Below are positions 1-5,979 of a stretch of DNA of 5,979 nt, in pieces. Position 1 is the stretch's first letter, and each line of letters begins with the position of its first letter. The translations under genes were made by a program, and so were the position numbers. The stretch comes from Bacillota bacterium (GTDB lineage: Bacteria > Bacillota > Clostridia > Oscillospirales > Acutalibacteraceae): positions 1 through 5,979 of the forward strand of contig JAEWRF010000058.1 in NCBI GenBank assembly GCA_023460155.1, written 5' to 3'. Under the pieces are notes generated by a model. The model was not told where the DNA came from. It did not search any database and saw only the letters and a program-made list of their open reading frames with translations.

Positions 1-1136
1 GCCGCTTCGCCCAGTTGGGTAAAGAAGGCGTTCTTGCGCTTCTTTCCGATTCCACCAATGCGGAGCGCGGCGGATACACGAAATCGGAAAGCAAAGTAAA
101 CGATTCCTTTGACCGCCTTTTCAAACGGGCGGAAAAGAGCCGCATTATTATTGCCACGTTTGCTTCCAACGTAAGCCGCGTGCAGCAGATCATCAACTGC
201 GCAGTGAAATACGGCAGGAAGGTGGCTCTTTCGGGCCGGAGCATGGTTAACGTAATGACCATCGGCGAAGAGATGGGATATCTGGATATTCCAAAGGGTG
301 TACTGATCGATATCGATATGATCAACCGCTACCCGAAGGAGCAGATCGTTCTGGTTACTACGGGCAGTCAGGGCGAGCCGATGAGCGCTTTGACCCGGAT
401 GGCTTTTGCCGACCACCGGAAGGTGGAGGTCGGCCCTGGTGATTTTATCATCATTTCGGCCCGACCGATCCCCGGCAATGAAAAGACCATAGGGAACGTG
501 ATCGACGAGTTGCTGAAACGTGGCTGCGAAGTCGAATACGGCTCCATGTACGAGGTTCATGTCTCCGGCCATGCCTGCCAGGAAGAACTGAAGCTGATGC
601 AGAGCATTGTCAAGCCTAAGTATTTCATTCCGGTCCACGGCGAGCAGAAGATGCTGCGTACCAACGCGGAGCTTGCCTATTCGATGGGAAGAGATCCGCA
701 GTCCGTATTCATCGGGGATATCGGTGACGTTGTGGAGCTCAACGAAGATTATATGAAGCGCCTTGCCTCCGTTCCGGCAGGAAGAATTCTTGTGGACGGT
801 CTCGGAGTCGGCGATGTCGGCAGCATTGTGCTGCGCGATCGCAAGCATCTGGCTGAGGACGGCCTGATTGTGGTTGTATGCACGCTTTCTTCCGAGGACG
901 GCCGCGTAATTTCCGGGCCGGATGTCGTTTCCCGCGGCTTTGTGTATGTACGCGAGTCGGAGCCGCTGATCGACGAGGCAAGAAGTCTTGTCACAACGGT
1001 TCTGGAGAACTGCGCGGATGATAATATTCACGACTGGGGCACGCTGAAAACGCGCATCAAGGATGAGCTTTCCCGGCTGCTTTACGACCGCACGAGGCGC
1101 AGCCCGATGGTTCTGCCGATCATCATGGAGGTCTAA
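1..1136 (+). CDS. rnj: Ribonuclease J, 5'-truncated by the window edge
   Basis: RNase J is a cytoplasmic metallo-beta-lactamase/beta-CASP nuclease with endonuclease and 5'-to-3' exonuclease activity, central to mRNA decay and rRNA maturation in Firmicutes. The frame is open from the left edge (first complete codon at 3, reading RFAQLGKEG), so the TTG at 15 is an internal Leu codon, not a start. About 378 codons remain of a family length near 555. Visible landmarks are the SDSTNAE segment (Asp codon 48-50, the metal-binding Asp of MBL motif 4), GSQGEP (363-380) in the beta-CASP domain, SGHA with its His at 570-572, and PVHGE with its His at 636-638, the last metal-ligand His. The C-terminal domain follows and ends in PIIMEV, as is usual for the family. 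The HxHxDH metal-site motif lies outside the window, so its intactness cannot be judged. Whether it is the J1 or J2 paralogue cannot be decided here. gdpP follows after 34 bases. Confidence 0.96.
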   Translation, partial: RFAQLGKEGVLALLSDSTNAERGGYTKSESKVNDSFDRLFKRAEKSRIIIATFASNVSRVQQIINCAVKYGRKVALSGRSMVNVMTIGEEMGYLDIPKGVLIDIDMINRYPKEQIVLVTTGSQGEPMSALTRMAFADHRKVEVGPGDFIIISARPIPGNEKTIGNVIDELLKRGCEVEYGSMYEVHVSGHACQEELKLMQSIVKPKYFIPVHGEQKMLRTNAELAYSMGRDPQSVFIGDIGDVVELNEDYMKRLASVPAGRILVDGLGVGDVGSIVLRDRKHLAEDGLIVVVCTLSSEDGRVISGPDVVSRGFVYVRESEPLIDEARSLVTTVLENCADDNIHDWGTLKTRIKDELSRLLYDRTRRSPMVLPIIMEV

Positions 1137-1155
1137 GTCTTTCTTTGCTTGATTC

Positions 1156-1173
1156 AGAGGGGAAATCAGATTG
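1156..1173 (+). promoter_or_regulatory. Ribosome binding site and TTG start of gdpP
   Basis: A purine-rich Shine-Dalgarno element, AGAGGGGA (1156-1163), lies 7 bases before TTG at 1171-1173. The same frame has a stop, TGA, at 1150-1152 and no other plausible start between it and 1171. The next in-frame ATG (Met22) would cut away the first membrane segment. Together these fix the TTG as the start. Confidence 0.85.
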
Positions 1174-3141
1174 AAACGTAAAGTTTGGGTATCTTCGCCT
1201 GTCTTTTTCATCCTTGCCGCGTCGCTGTTCCTGATGGCCGGCGCAAGCTGGTTCTGGAACAGGGCGGTCTTTGCGGCGGAGATTTCTTTGGCGGTCCTGT
1301 CCTGCGCCTTGGTTTCTGTACTTGCCGGGCGTTTTTCCGCCCATGTTTCGGCGGCTGTGAAAAGCGCCCGGAACGTTCTTACCGGCGACCAGTACCGGGC
1401 CCTGAAGGAATTCCGGATTCCGGTCGCCGTGGTCGGGACGGCGGGGGATATCATCTGGGTCAACGACGCATTTCTTTCCGGCGTAAATACCGGGCGTGAG
1501 TGCCGCGGTGAAAATGTTCTAAAGTTCATTTACCCGAAAACCCTGCAGCAGATTCTCGATGCCAACGGTACGGATATCACCGTTTCCCCCAAGCAGTTTA
1601 CGGTGTTCGGGGTCCGCAACGATACCGGCAGCGTTCTTTATTTTATTGAGGACACCTATTATAAGGAAATCAACCGGGAATACATGGAGAGCCGACCGGT
1701 CGTCGCGCTGGCTCACTTTGACAACCGGGAGGAGCTTGCCCGCAATATCAGCGAAAGCGAAGACGCCCGCATTACGGCAGAGGTGGAGGAACAGCTGATC
1801 GCCTGGGCTCAGAATATGGGCGGCTTTATGAAGAAGCTGGAAAACGGCCGGTATTTTATTCTAACGGACGAAGCGCACACCCGCGAGGCGATGAGCAAGC
1901 GTTTTCCTCTGCTGGACAGCGTCCGCGCCATCAAATCGGGGGAACGCCTGAACGCAACGGTATCGCTCGGCGTGGCGCGCGGAGCCAAAACGCTGCAGGA
2001 AGCGGACACCTGGGCCCGCAAGGCGTTGGATATGGCTCTCGGACGCGGCGGCGATCAGGTAGCCGTGCGGCAGGAAAACGATACATACGCGTTTTTCGGA
2101 GGGCTTTCCAAAGCGGTTGAGAAGCGGGATAAGGTTCGAACCCGCGTTTTCGCGGCCACGCTTTCCGACGATATCAAGGACAGCGACACCGTGTTTATCA
2201 TGGGGCACAAATATTCCGACCTCGACTGCATCGGCGCCGCCGTGGGCATGTGGACTGCAGCGTCAAAAGCTTTGAAAAAGCAGACGCGCATCGTTGTTAC
2301 GCGCGATCAAAGCATGGCTTCTCTTCTGATCAAGGAAGTCAGCCGGATGTATAAGGATGAAGTGATCTTCATTTCGCCGCAGGAAGCCGCGGCCCAGATG
2401 ACCCCGAAAAGCCTGCTGATGGTGCTTGACACCCATTCCCGTGAATTTGTGGAGAGCGCGGAGCTGCTCGATATCGCGGCGCGCATCGTCGTGATCGACC
2501 ATCACCGAATGATGGTCCGCCATATTGAAAACGCCCTTGTTTTCTATCACGAGCCGTATGCGAGTTCCACCTCCGAAATGGTCACCGAGCTTGTGCAGTA
2601 TATCGGCGACCGGACTTTGACGGAGCTGGAGGCGGAAGCGCTGCTGGCCGGAATTATGCTCGACACCAAGAATTTTGTCCTGAAAACAGGTGTGCGCACC
2701 TTTGAAGCGGCGGCCTATCTCCGCCGAAAGGGTGCGGATACCGTGAAGGTCAAGCGAATGTTTTCCGATTCCATTGAGGCCTACAAGGCGAAATACCGCA
2801 TCGTGACGAATGCGGAAATTCTCGGCAACTGCGCGGTTGCCTCTTCGGAAAAAGAGTTTCCTGAGATCCGCATCGCCTCCGCACAGGCGGCGGACGAACT
2901 GCTTTCCATCCAGGGGGTGGAAGCCTCTTTCGTTGTTTTCCCGGCCGGTGGTGCAGTCAACATTTCGGCGCGTTCTCTGGGCGATATCAACGTCCAGCTG
3001 ATCATGGAGGATCTCGGCGGCGGCGGTCACCTCACAATGGCCGGCGCACAGCTCAGCGGTCTCACGGTCGCTCAGGCCTATTCCCGACTGATTGAGGCAA
3101 TCCGCCGTATGCGGGAACAGGCAACCAAACCAAAAAATTAA
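1171..3141 (+). CDS. gdpP: Cyclic-di-AMP phosphodiesterase GdpP (YybT family: TM-PAS-degenerate GGDEF-DHH/DHHA1)
   Basis: In this family the DHH/DHHA1 domain hydrolyses the second messenger c-di-AMP to 5'-pApA, affecting cell-wall, potassium and beta-lactam responses. The protein has 656 residues, close to the roughly 660 of Bacillus GdpP. Two N-terminal membrane segments (about 9-29 and 33-53) are followed by a PAS-like region (about 75-160) and a degenerate GGDEF domain (about 173-300). That domain has ENGRY (224-228) where a cyclase would have GGDEF, and ends in the family-typical ALGRGGDQVAV. The DHH domain looks intact: GHKYSDLD (His346, Asp350, Asp352), VLDTHS (Asp420), VIDHHR (443-445, the DHH motif) and MLDTKNF (Asp498). 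DHHA1 carries GGGGH (616-620). All expected metal ligands are present, so an active enzyme is predicted. Heme binding by the PAS region and ppGpp inhibition are known for relatives but cannot be seen here. rplI starts 15 bases downstream, as in Bacillus. Confidence 0.96.
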   Translation: MKRKVWVSSPVFFILAASLFLMAGASWFWNRAVFAAEISLAVLSCALVSVLAGRFSAHVSAAVKSARNVLTGDQYRALKEFRIPVAVVGTAGDIIWVNDAFLSGVNTGRECRGENVLKFIYPKTLQQILDANGTDITVSPKQFTVFGVRNDTGSVLYFIEDTYYKEINREYMESRPVVALAHFDNREELARNISESEDARITAEVEEQLIAWAQNMGGFMKKLENGRYFILTDEAHTREAMSKRFPLLDSVRAIKSGERLNATVSLGVARGAKTLQEADTWARKALDMALGRGGDQVAVRQENDTYAFFGGLSKAVEKRDKVRTRVFAATLSDDIKDSDTVFIMGHKYSDLDCIGAAVGMWTAASKALKKQTRIVVTRDQSMASLLIKEVSRMYKDEVIFISPQEAAAQMTPKSLLMVLDTHSREFVESAELLDIAARIVVIDHHRMMVRHIENALVFYHEPYASSTSEMVTELVQYIGDRTLTELEAEALLAGIMLDTKNFVLKTGVRTFEAAAYLRRKGADTVKVKRMFSDSIEAYKAKYRIVTNAEILGNCAVASSEKEFPEIRIASAQAADELLSIQGVEASFVVFPAGGAVNISARSLGDINVQLIMEDLGGGGHLTMAGAQLSGLTVAQAYSRLIEAIRRMREQATKPKN

Positions 3142-3142
3142 T

Positions 3143-3159
3143 GTGGAGGGATTCCGATG
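3143..3159 (+). promoter_or_regulatory. Ribosome binding site of rplI
   Basis: GTGGAGGG (3143-3150) contains a near-consensus GGAGG and sits 6 bases before ATG at 3157. It begins directly after the gdpP stop, so almost the whole 15-base gap is initiation signal, consistent with tight coupling in one transcript. Confidence 0.85.
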
Positions 3160-3612
3160 AAAGTCGTATTGCTGCAGGATGTAAAAGGCAGCGGAAAAAA
3201 AGGCCAGCTGCTTGAGGTCAGCGACGGATATGCGCGGAACTTTCTGCTCCCCAGGAAGCTTGCCCGGGAAGCCAGCGCGCAGGTAATGAATGAACTGAAA
3301 AACGCCGAGGACGCAAAGGCCTGGCGTATTCAAAAAGAAACGGACGAAGCAAAAGCATCCGCCGAAAAAATCAGCGGAAAAACGATCCACCTGTTCGCTA
3401 AGGCAGGCCAGGGCGGAAAGCTGTTCGGTTCCATCACTTCAAAGGAAATTTCCGACGAACTGAAAAATGCGTTCGGTATCGACGTGGATAAGCGCAAGGT
3501 CGTTCTGGACGGCGACATCAAGGCATTCGGCACATTTGAATGTGAAATTAAGCTCTACGCCGGCGTTTCCGCAAAAATTTATGTGCTGGTGGGCGAGCAG
3601 CAGGAATCATAA
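3157..3612 (+). CDS. rplI: Large-subunit ribosomal protein bL9
   Basis: bL9 binds 23S rRNA near the base of the L1 stalk and reaches outward from the 50S subunit; in other bacteria its loss affects reading-frame maintenance and fidelity. The protein has 151 residues against about 148-150 for the family. The N-terminal rRNA-binding domain (about 1-50) opens MKVVLLQDVKGSGKKG and carries the L9 signature through VSDGYARNFLLPRKLA. A long charged connecting helix follows (about 42-75, rich in Ala, Lys and Glu). The C-terminal domain (about 78-148) includes GKLFGSITSKEI and ends in the KIYVLVGEQ strand. Nothing is truncated. It lies between gdpP and dnaB, the arrangement known in Bacillus, and dnaB starts 32 bases after its stop without a visible terminator. 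Confidence 0.98.
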   Translation: MKVVLLQDVKGSGKKGQLLEVSDGYARNFLLPRKLAREASAQVMNELKNAEDAKAWRIQKETDEAKASAEKISGKTIHLFAKAGQGGKLFGSITSKEISDELKNAFGIDVDKRKVVLDGDIKAFGTFECEIKLYAGVSAKIYVLVGEQQES

Positions 3613-3631
3613 AGGACGGAAATCCAAAGCT

Positions 3632-3647
3632 GGGGGGATTCGGGATG
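3632..3647 (+). promoter_or_regulatory. Ribosome binding site of dnaB
   Basis: A run of six G followed by A (3632-3638) lies 6 bases before ATG at 3645. This is a G-rich variant of the Shine-Dalgarno sequence. A second in-frame ATG at 3660 (Met6) has a weaker purine stretch in front of it, so 3645 is preferred, though a start at 3660 would lose only five non-conserved residues. Confidence 0.7.
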
Positions 3648-5009
3648 GCATCGGAGATTATGAGCGGATACGGAGGACTGAACCTGCCGTTCAGCCCGGA
3701 GGCGGAGCAGTCCGTTCTGGGCGCCGTGCTTCTCGATTCCTCCTGTATGGACCGCGTCGCTGAGATCCTGCCGCGCCCGGATTATTTTTATCAGACCAAC
3801 AACAGTCTTATTTATTCCTCAATGCTCCAGATGTTCACGGAGGGGAAACCGGTCGATTTCGTGACGCTTCTGGAGGCTTTGCGGCAGACGAAGGGATTCG
3901 ATGAGGGCGGCGGAAAGACCTATCTGCTCCAGCTTGCCCAGTTGGTTCCCTCCATTTCCAATGTGGAAACGTATGCGCGGATCGTGCGGGACAAATATGA
4001 CGTCCGCACACTGATTACCACGGCGCGCGACATCGTGGAGGAAGCTTCTTCCGGCGGTGCGGATGCTTCTACGCTCCTCGACTCTGCGGAGCAGCGCATC
4101 TTTGATATCCGGCGCGGTAAGAATATGCAGGGCCTTCAGCGGATCGATGAAATCATCGTCGAAACCTTTGACCGTCTGGACCGGCTGAATTCACCCGATG
4201 CCGATCTCTACCGGGGCGTCCCGACCGGGGTCAAGGAACTGGATGATACGATTACCGGCCTGAACCGCAGCGATTTCATCCTGCTCGGCGCCCGCCCAGG
4301 CATGGGCAAAACGAGTTTTGCGCTCAACATTGCCCGCCATGCGGCCGCCAAAGCAAAAAAGCGGGTTGCTTTTTTCTCGCTGGAAATGAGCAAGGAACAG
4401 CTTGTTTCCCGTCTGTTATCCACGGAGGCTCTCGTCGAGGGGACGAAGCTGAAAACCGGAAAGCTAAGCGAGGACGAATGGATCCGGATTATCGAAGCGG
4501 GGGATATTCTTTCAAAGACGCAGATGTATTTTGACGATAACCCTTCCATAACTGTCCCTGAGATTAAGGCGAAACTGCGCCGCCTTAAAGATGTTGACCT
4601 TGTGGTGATCGATTATTTGCAGTTGATGACTTCACCGAGCAAGATCGACAACCGCGTGCAGGAGATTTCTCAGATTACGAGAAATCTGAAGATCATGGCA
4701 AAGGAACTGAACGTTCCGGTGCTGACGCTTTCCCAGCTCGCGCGTGACAGCGAAAAGCGCACCAATCACCGCCCGGTGCTTTCCGATCTCCGTGACTCCG
4801 GCTCCATTGAGCAGGACGCCGACATCGTTCTTTTCCTCTACCGGGAAGATTACTATCAGGATTCCGAAACCCCGGATGAAAGCGCAGATCGGAATCAGAG
4901 CGAGTGTATTATCGCGAAGAACCGTCACGGCGAAACAAAAACGGTGCCGCTGCACTGGCAGGGGGAATATATGCGCTTTACTGCGCAGGAGGTTGTCCGC
5001 AGTGAATGA
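3645..5009 (+). CDS. dnaB: Replicative DNA helicase DnaB (DnaC in Bacillus)
   Basis: This hexameric ATPase unwinds DNA at the replication fork, translocating 5' to 3' on the lagging-strand template and recruiting primase. The 454-residue length is normal and no intein is present. The N-terminal domain (about 11-120) starts LPFSPEAEQSVLGA and is the primase-binding collar. A linker (about 155-190) leads to the RecA-like motor, which begins near RGVPTG (190-195). Walker A is GARPGMGKT (215-223, Lys222). The catalytic Glu is in SLEMS (Glu247), Walker B is VIDYLQLM (Asp323), and the sensor Gln is in TLSQLAR (Gln364). DLRDSGSIEQDAD (381-393) and AKNRHG (Lys425, Arg427, matching the trans-acting Lys/Arg finger) complete the motor. 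All key residues are present. The helicase loader is not in this window. tilS overlaps its last 8 bases. An odd slippery inverted repeat lies at codons 237-244. Confidence 0.98.
   Translation: MASEIMSGYGGLNLPFSPEAEQSVLGAVLLDSSCMDRVAEILPRPDYFYQTNNSLIYSSMLQMFTEGKPVDFVTLLEALRQTKGFDEGGGKTYLLQLAQLVPSISNVETYARIVRDKYDVRTLITTARDIVEEASSGGADASTLLDSAEQRIFDIRRGKNMQGLQRIDEIIVETFDRLDRLNSPDADLYRGVPTGVKELDDTITGLNRSDFILLGARPGMGKTSFALNIARHAAAKAKKRVAFFSLEMSKEQLVSRLLSTEALVEGTKLKTGKLSEDEWIRIIEAGDILSKTQMYFDDNPSITVPEIKAKLRRLKDVDLVVIDYLQLMTSPSKIDNRVQEISQITRNLKIMAKELNVPVLTLSQLARDSEKRTNHRPVLSDLRDSGSIEQDADIVLFLYREDYYQDSETPDESADRNQSECIIAKNRHGETKTVPLHWQGEYMRFTAQEVVRSE
4355..4376 (+). repeat. Perfect inverted repeat inside dnaB with two slippery heptamers
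   Basis: AAAAAAGC (4355-4362), a 5-base loop (GGGTT) and GCTTTTTT (4368-4375) form a perfect 8-bp inverted repeat. In the dnaB frame the left arm reads GCA AAA AAG, giving the heptamer A AAA AAG (4355-4361). The right arm reads GCT TTT TTC, giving T TTT TTC (4370-4376). Both have the X XXY YYZ form of -1 ribosomal frameshift sites. The encoded residues AKKRVAFF precede the conserved SLEMS motif, so protein conservation may explain much of the sequence. The structure is directly visible; any function is not shown. Confidence 0.6.
4986..5004 (+). promoter_or_regulatory. Ribosome binding site and GTG start of tilS, inside dnaB
   Basis: CAGGAGG (4986-4992) is a full Shine-Dalgarno core lying in the last codons of dnaB, 9 bases before GTG at 5002-5004. 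The ATG at 5006 is in another frame and does not lead into TilS. The next in-frame ATG, at 5062, would remove 20 residues and has no comparable site, so GTG is the best start. Confidence 0.8.
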
Positions 5010-5979
5010 GGACATTTCCGAGATCGAACGGAAAATATCTGAGACCGCGGCGCGGTGGGACATGCTTCCGCGCGGATGTATTGCTGTCGTCGGTTTTTCC
5101 GGCGGGGCGGATTCCGTCACGCTGACGCATTTTCTCTGGAAGCACGCGGAAACGCTGGGCATCCGCCTTGTCGCGGCGCACGTAAATCACGGGCTGCGCG
5201 GAGCGGAAGCGGATTCCGACGAGGCATTTGTCAAGGCCTGGTGTGCGGAGCGCAAAATTGAACTGAAGATATTGCATGCGGATGTGCGCCTGCTCGCGCG
5301 GGAGAGATCAATGGGGCTGGAGGAATGCGGGCGGGAGGTCCGCTATTCTTTTTTTTCAGGCCTTTGCGGCGAAACGGGCAGGATCGTTACCGCCCATACT
5401 CTTTCCGACAGCACAGAGACGGTTCTGATGAATTTTGCGAAGGGCGCAGGTCCCCGGGGCCTGAGCGGGATTCCTCCCGTGCGCGGCGGAATTGTCCGTC
5501 CGCTCATCGGGATCACGCGCGCGGAGGTGGAACGCTACTGCCTGTTTAACCGGCTCTCCTATGTGACGGACAGCACCAATCTTACCGACGAATATGAGCG
5601 GAACCGGATCCGCCATACGGTGGTGCCCGCACTGCGGGAAATCAACCCGAGACTGGAGGAAGCGGCCGGCCGTTCCATCGAGCTCATGCGGTGCGACGAG
5701 GAGTACTTCTCGGCAGAGGCGGAAAAACTGCTTCGGGCGGCCGAAACGCCGGAGGGTTACCTCCTCGCCGTACTGAGGCGGGCGCCGAGGCCCGTTCTGC
5801 TGAGGGCGATCGTTTCAGCGGCGGAAAAGACATGCGCTTCCCGCCTTGGATACGGTCATATCCTCGCCGCAGAAGAACTGATCCTTGCCGGAAAAGGTTC
5901 GGTTACGGTTGCGGGCGGAATACAATGCGAAACGGATGGCAATACTTTCTATGTTTCCCTCCCGGACGAAGCTCCATGC
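5002..5979 (+). CDS. tilS: tRNA(Ile)-lysidine synthetase TilS, 3'-truncated by the window edge
   Basis: TilS uses ATP and lysine to convert C34 of the CAU-anticodon tRNA-Ile to lysidine, switching it from AUG to AUA decoding; it acts in the cytoplasm and is normally essential. The frame is open for 326 codons from GTG 5002 to the right edge; full-length proteins are usually about 430-480 residues, so much of the C-terminal tRNA-binding part is missing. The PP-loop ATP site is SGGADS (33-38). HVNHGLRG (60-67) and EECGREVRY match the N-terminal PP-ATPase domain. AHTLSDSTETVLMN (131-144) stands where many TilS have AHHxxDQxET. RGLSGIPP and IVRPLIGITRAEVE follow, then DSTN (190-193) and YERNRIRH (198-205), both characteristic of TilS. 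The start overlaps the dnaB end by 8 bases, suggesting translational coupling. A T8 tract lies at 5349-5356. Confidence 0.94.
   Translation, partial: MNEDISEIERKISETAARWDMLPRGCIAVVGFSGGADSVTLTHFLWKHAETLGIRLVAAHVNHGLRGAEADSDEAFVKAWCAERKIELKILHADVRLLARERSMGLEECGREVRYSFFSGLCGETGRIVTAHTLSDSTETVLMNFAKGAGPRGLSGIPPVRGGIVRPLIGITRAEVERYCLFNRLSYVTDSTNLTDEYERNRIRHTVVPALREINPRLEEAAGRSIELMRCDEEYFSAEAEKLLRAAETPEGYLLAVLRRAPRPVLLRAIVSAAEKTCASRLGYGHILAAEELILAGKGSVTVAGGIQCETDGNTFYVSLPDEAPC
5349..5356 (+). repeat. T8 homopolymer tract within tilS
   Basis: Eight consecutive T residues span codons 116-119 (TCT TTT TTT TCA, encoding SFFS). It is the longest homopolymer I noticed in the window. A loss or gain of one T, or slippage by polymerase or ribosome, would shift the frame; the -1 frame stops at 5549. 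Confidence 0.7.

Noticed and set aside
15..17. TTG at 15 as the start of RNase J
   Set aside because: The frame is open to the left edge and the residues before it (RFAQ) continue the family sequence. A start here would remove the entire catalytic HxHxDH region, so this is a window truncation.
1137..1170. Promoter or terminator between rnj and gdpP
   Set aside because: The 34 bases contain no GC-rich hairpin with a T run and no convincing -35/-10 pair; most of the gap is the gdpP ribosome binding region.
1171..3141. GdpP as an active diguanylate cyclase because of its GGDEF domain
   Set aside because: The position of the GGDEF motif reads ENGRY and catalytic residues are missing, as is normal for the YybT/GdpP family. 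The GRGGDQ sequence near residue 291 is the family's usual domain end, not the active-site motif.
2263..3390. Long (375-codon) open frame on the minus strand across gdpP and rplI
   Set aside because: It lies antisense to two clearly conserved genes, crosses their junction, has a low-complexity Phe/Arg/His/Gly-rich composition and resembles no family I know. It is a by-product of codon bias on the plus strand.
4355..4380. Intrinsic terminator inside dnaB (stem followed by T run)
   Set aside because: The stem is almost all A-T pairs with only two G-C pairs, and the T run is part of the stem itself. It is too weak, and premature termination within an essential gene is unlikely.
4394..4409. Hairpin GGAACA-GCT-TGTTTCC as a frameshift stimulator for the dnaB slippery site
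   Set aside because: It starts about 32 bases after the first heptamer and 17 after the second, beyond the usual 5-8 base spacing, has a bulge, and the loop is only three bases.
4632..5162. 176-codon minus-strand open frame across the dnaB/tilS junction
   Set aside because: It is antisense to the DnaB motor core and the TilS start, with no recognisable domain; explained as a shadow of the real genes.

Overview
This window is a compact, same-strand (+) run of five housekeeping genes with no mobile element, RNA gene, CRISPR array or long non-coding stretch. The order is RNase J (3' two-thirds only), a membrane-anchored cyclic-di-AMP phosphodiesterase of the GdpP/YybT family, ribosomal protein bL9 (rplI), the replicative helicase DnaB (called DnaC in Bacillus), and tRNA-Ile lysidine synthetase TilS (5' two-thirds only). 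RNase J and GdpP together, with the gdpP-rplI-dnaB order known from Bacillus, point to a Firmicute. The moderately high G+C composition (by eye, not computed), non-ATG starts and clostridial-looking TilS sequence suggest a Clostridia member, perhaps an Oscillospiraceae/Ruminococcaceae relative. That placement is inference.

Layout: the rnj reading frame is open from the left edge to 1136. A 34-base gap holds the strong ribosome binding site of gdpP, which starts with TTG at 1171 and ends at 3141. rplI (3157-3612) follows after 15 bases and dnaB (3645-5009) after 32 bases. tilS starts with GTG at 5002, overlaps the end of dnaB by 8 bases and runs off the right edge at 5979. Each internal start has a purine-rich Shine-Dalgarno element. 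I see no terminator hairpin or convincing promoter between genes, so co-transcription as one operon is likely; any promoter probably lies left of the window.

The genes cover RNA processing and decay (RNase J), c-di-AMP turnover (GdpP), the ribosome (bL9), replication fork unwinding (DnaB) and tRNA decoding (TilS). They do not form one pathway; this is a growth-related housekeeping cluster.

I found no convincing undescribed system. The points most worth a second look are: (1) a perfect 8-bp inverted repeat inside dnaB whose arms are two in-frame -1 slippery heptamers (A AAA AAG and T TTT TTC) just after the Walker A region; (2) a T8 tract inside tilS; (3) a non-standard version of the usual TilS 'AHHxxDQxET' segment; and (4) the close coupling of RNase J to the c-di-AMP phosphodiesterase.
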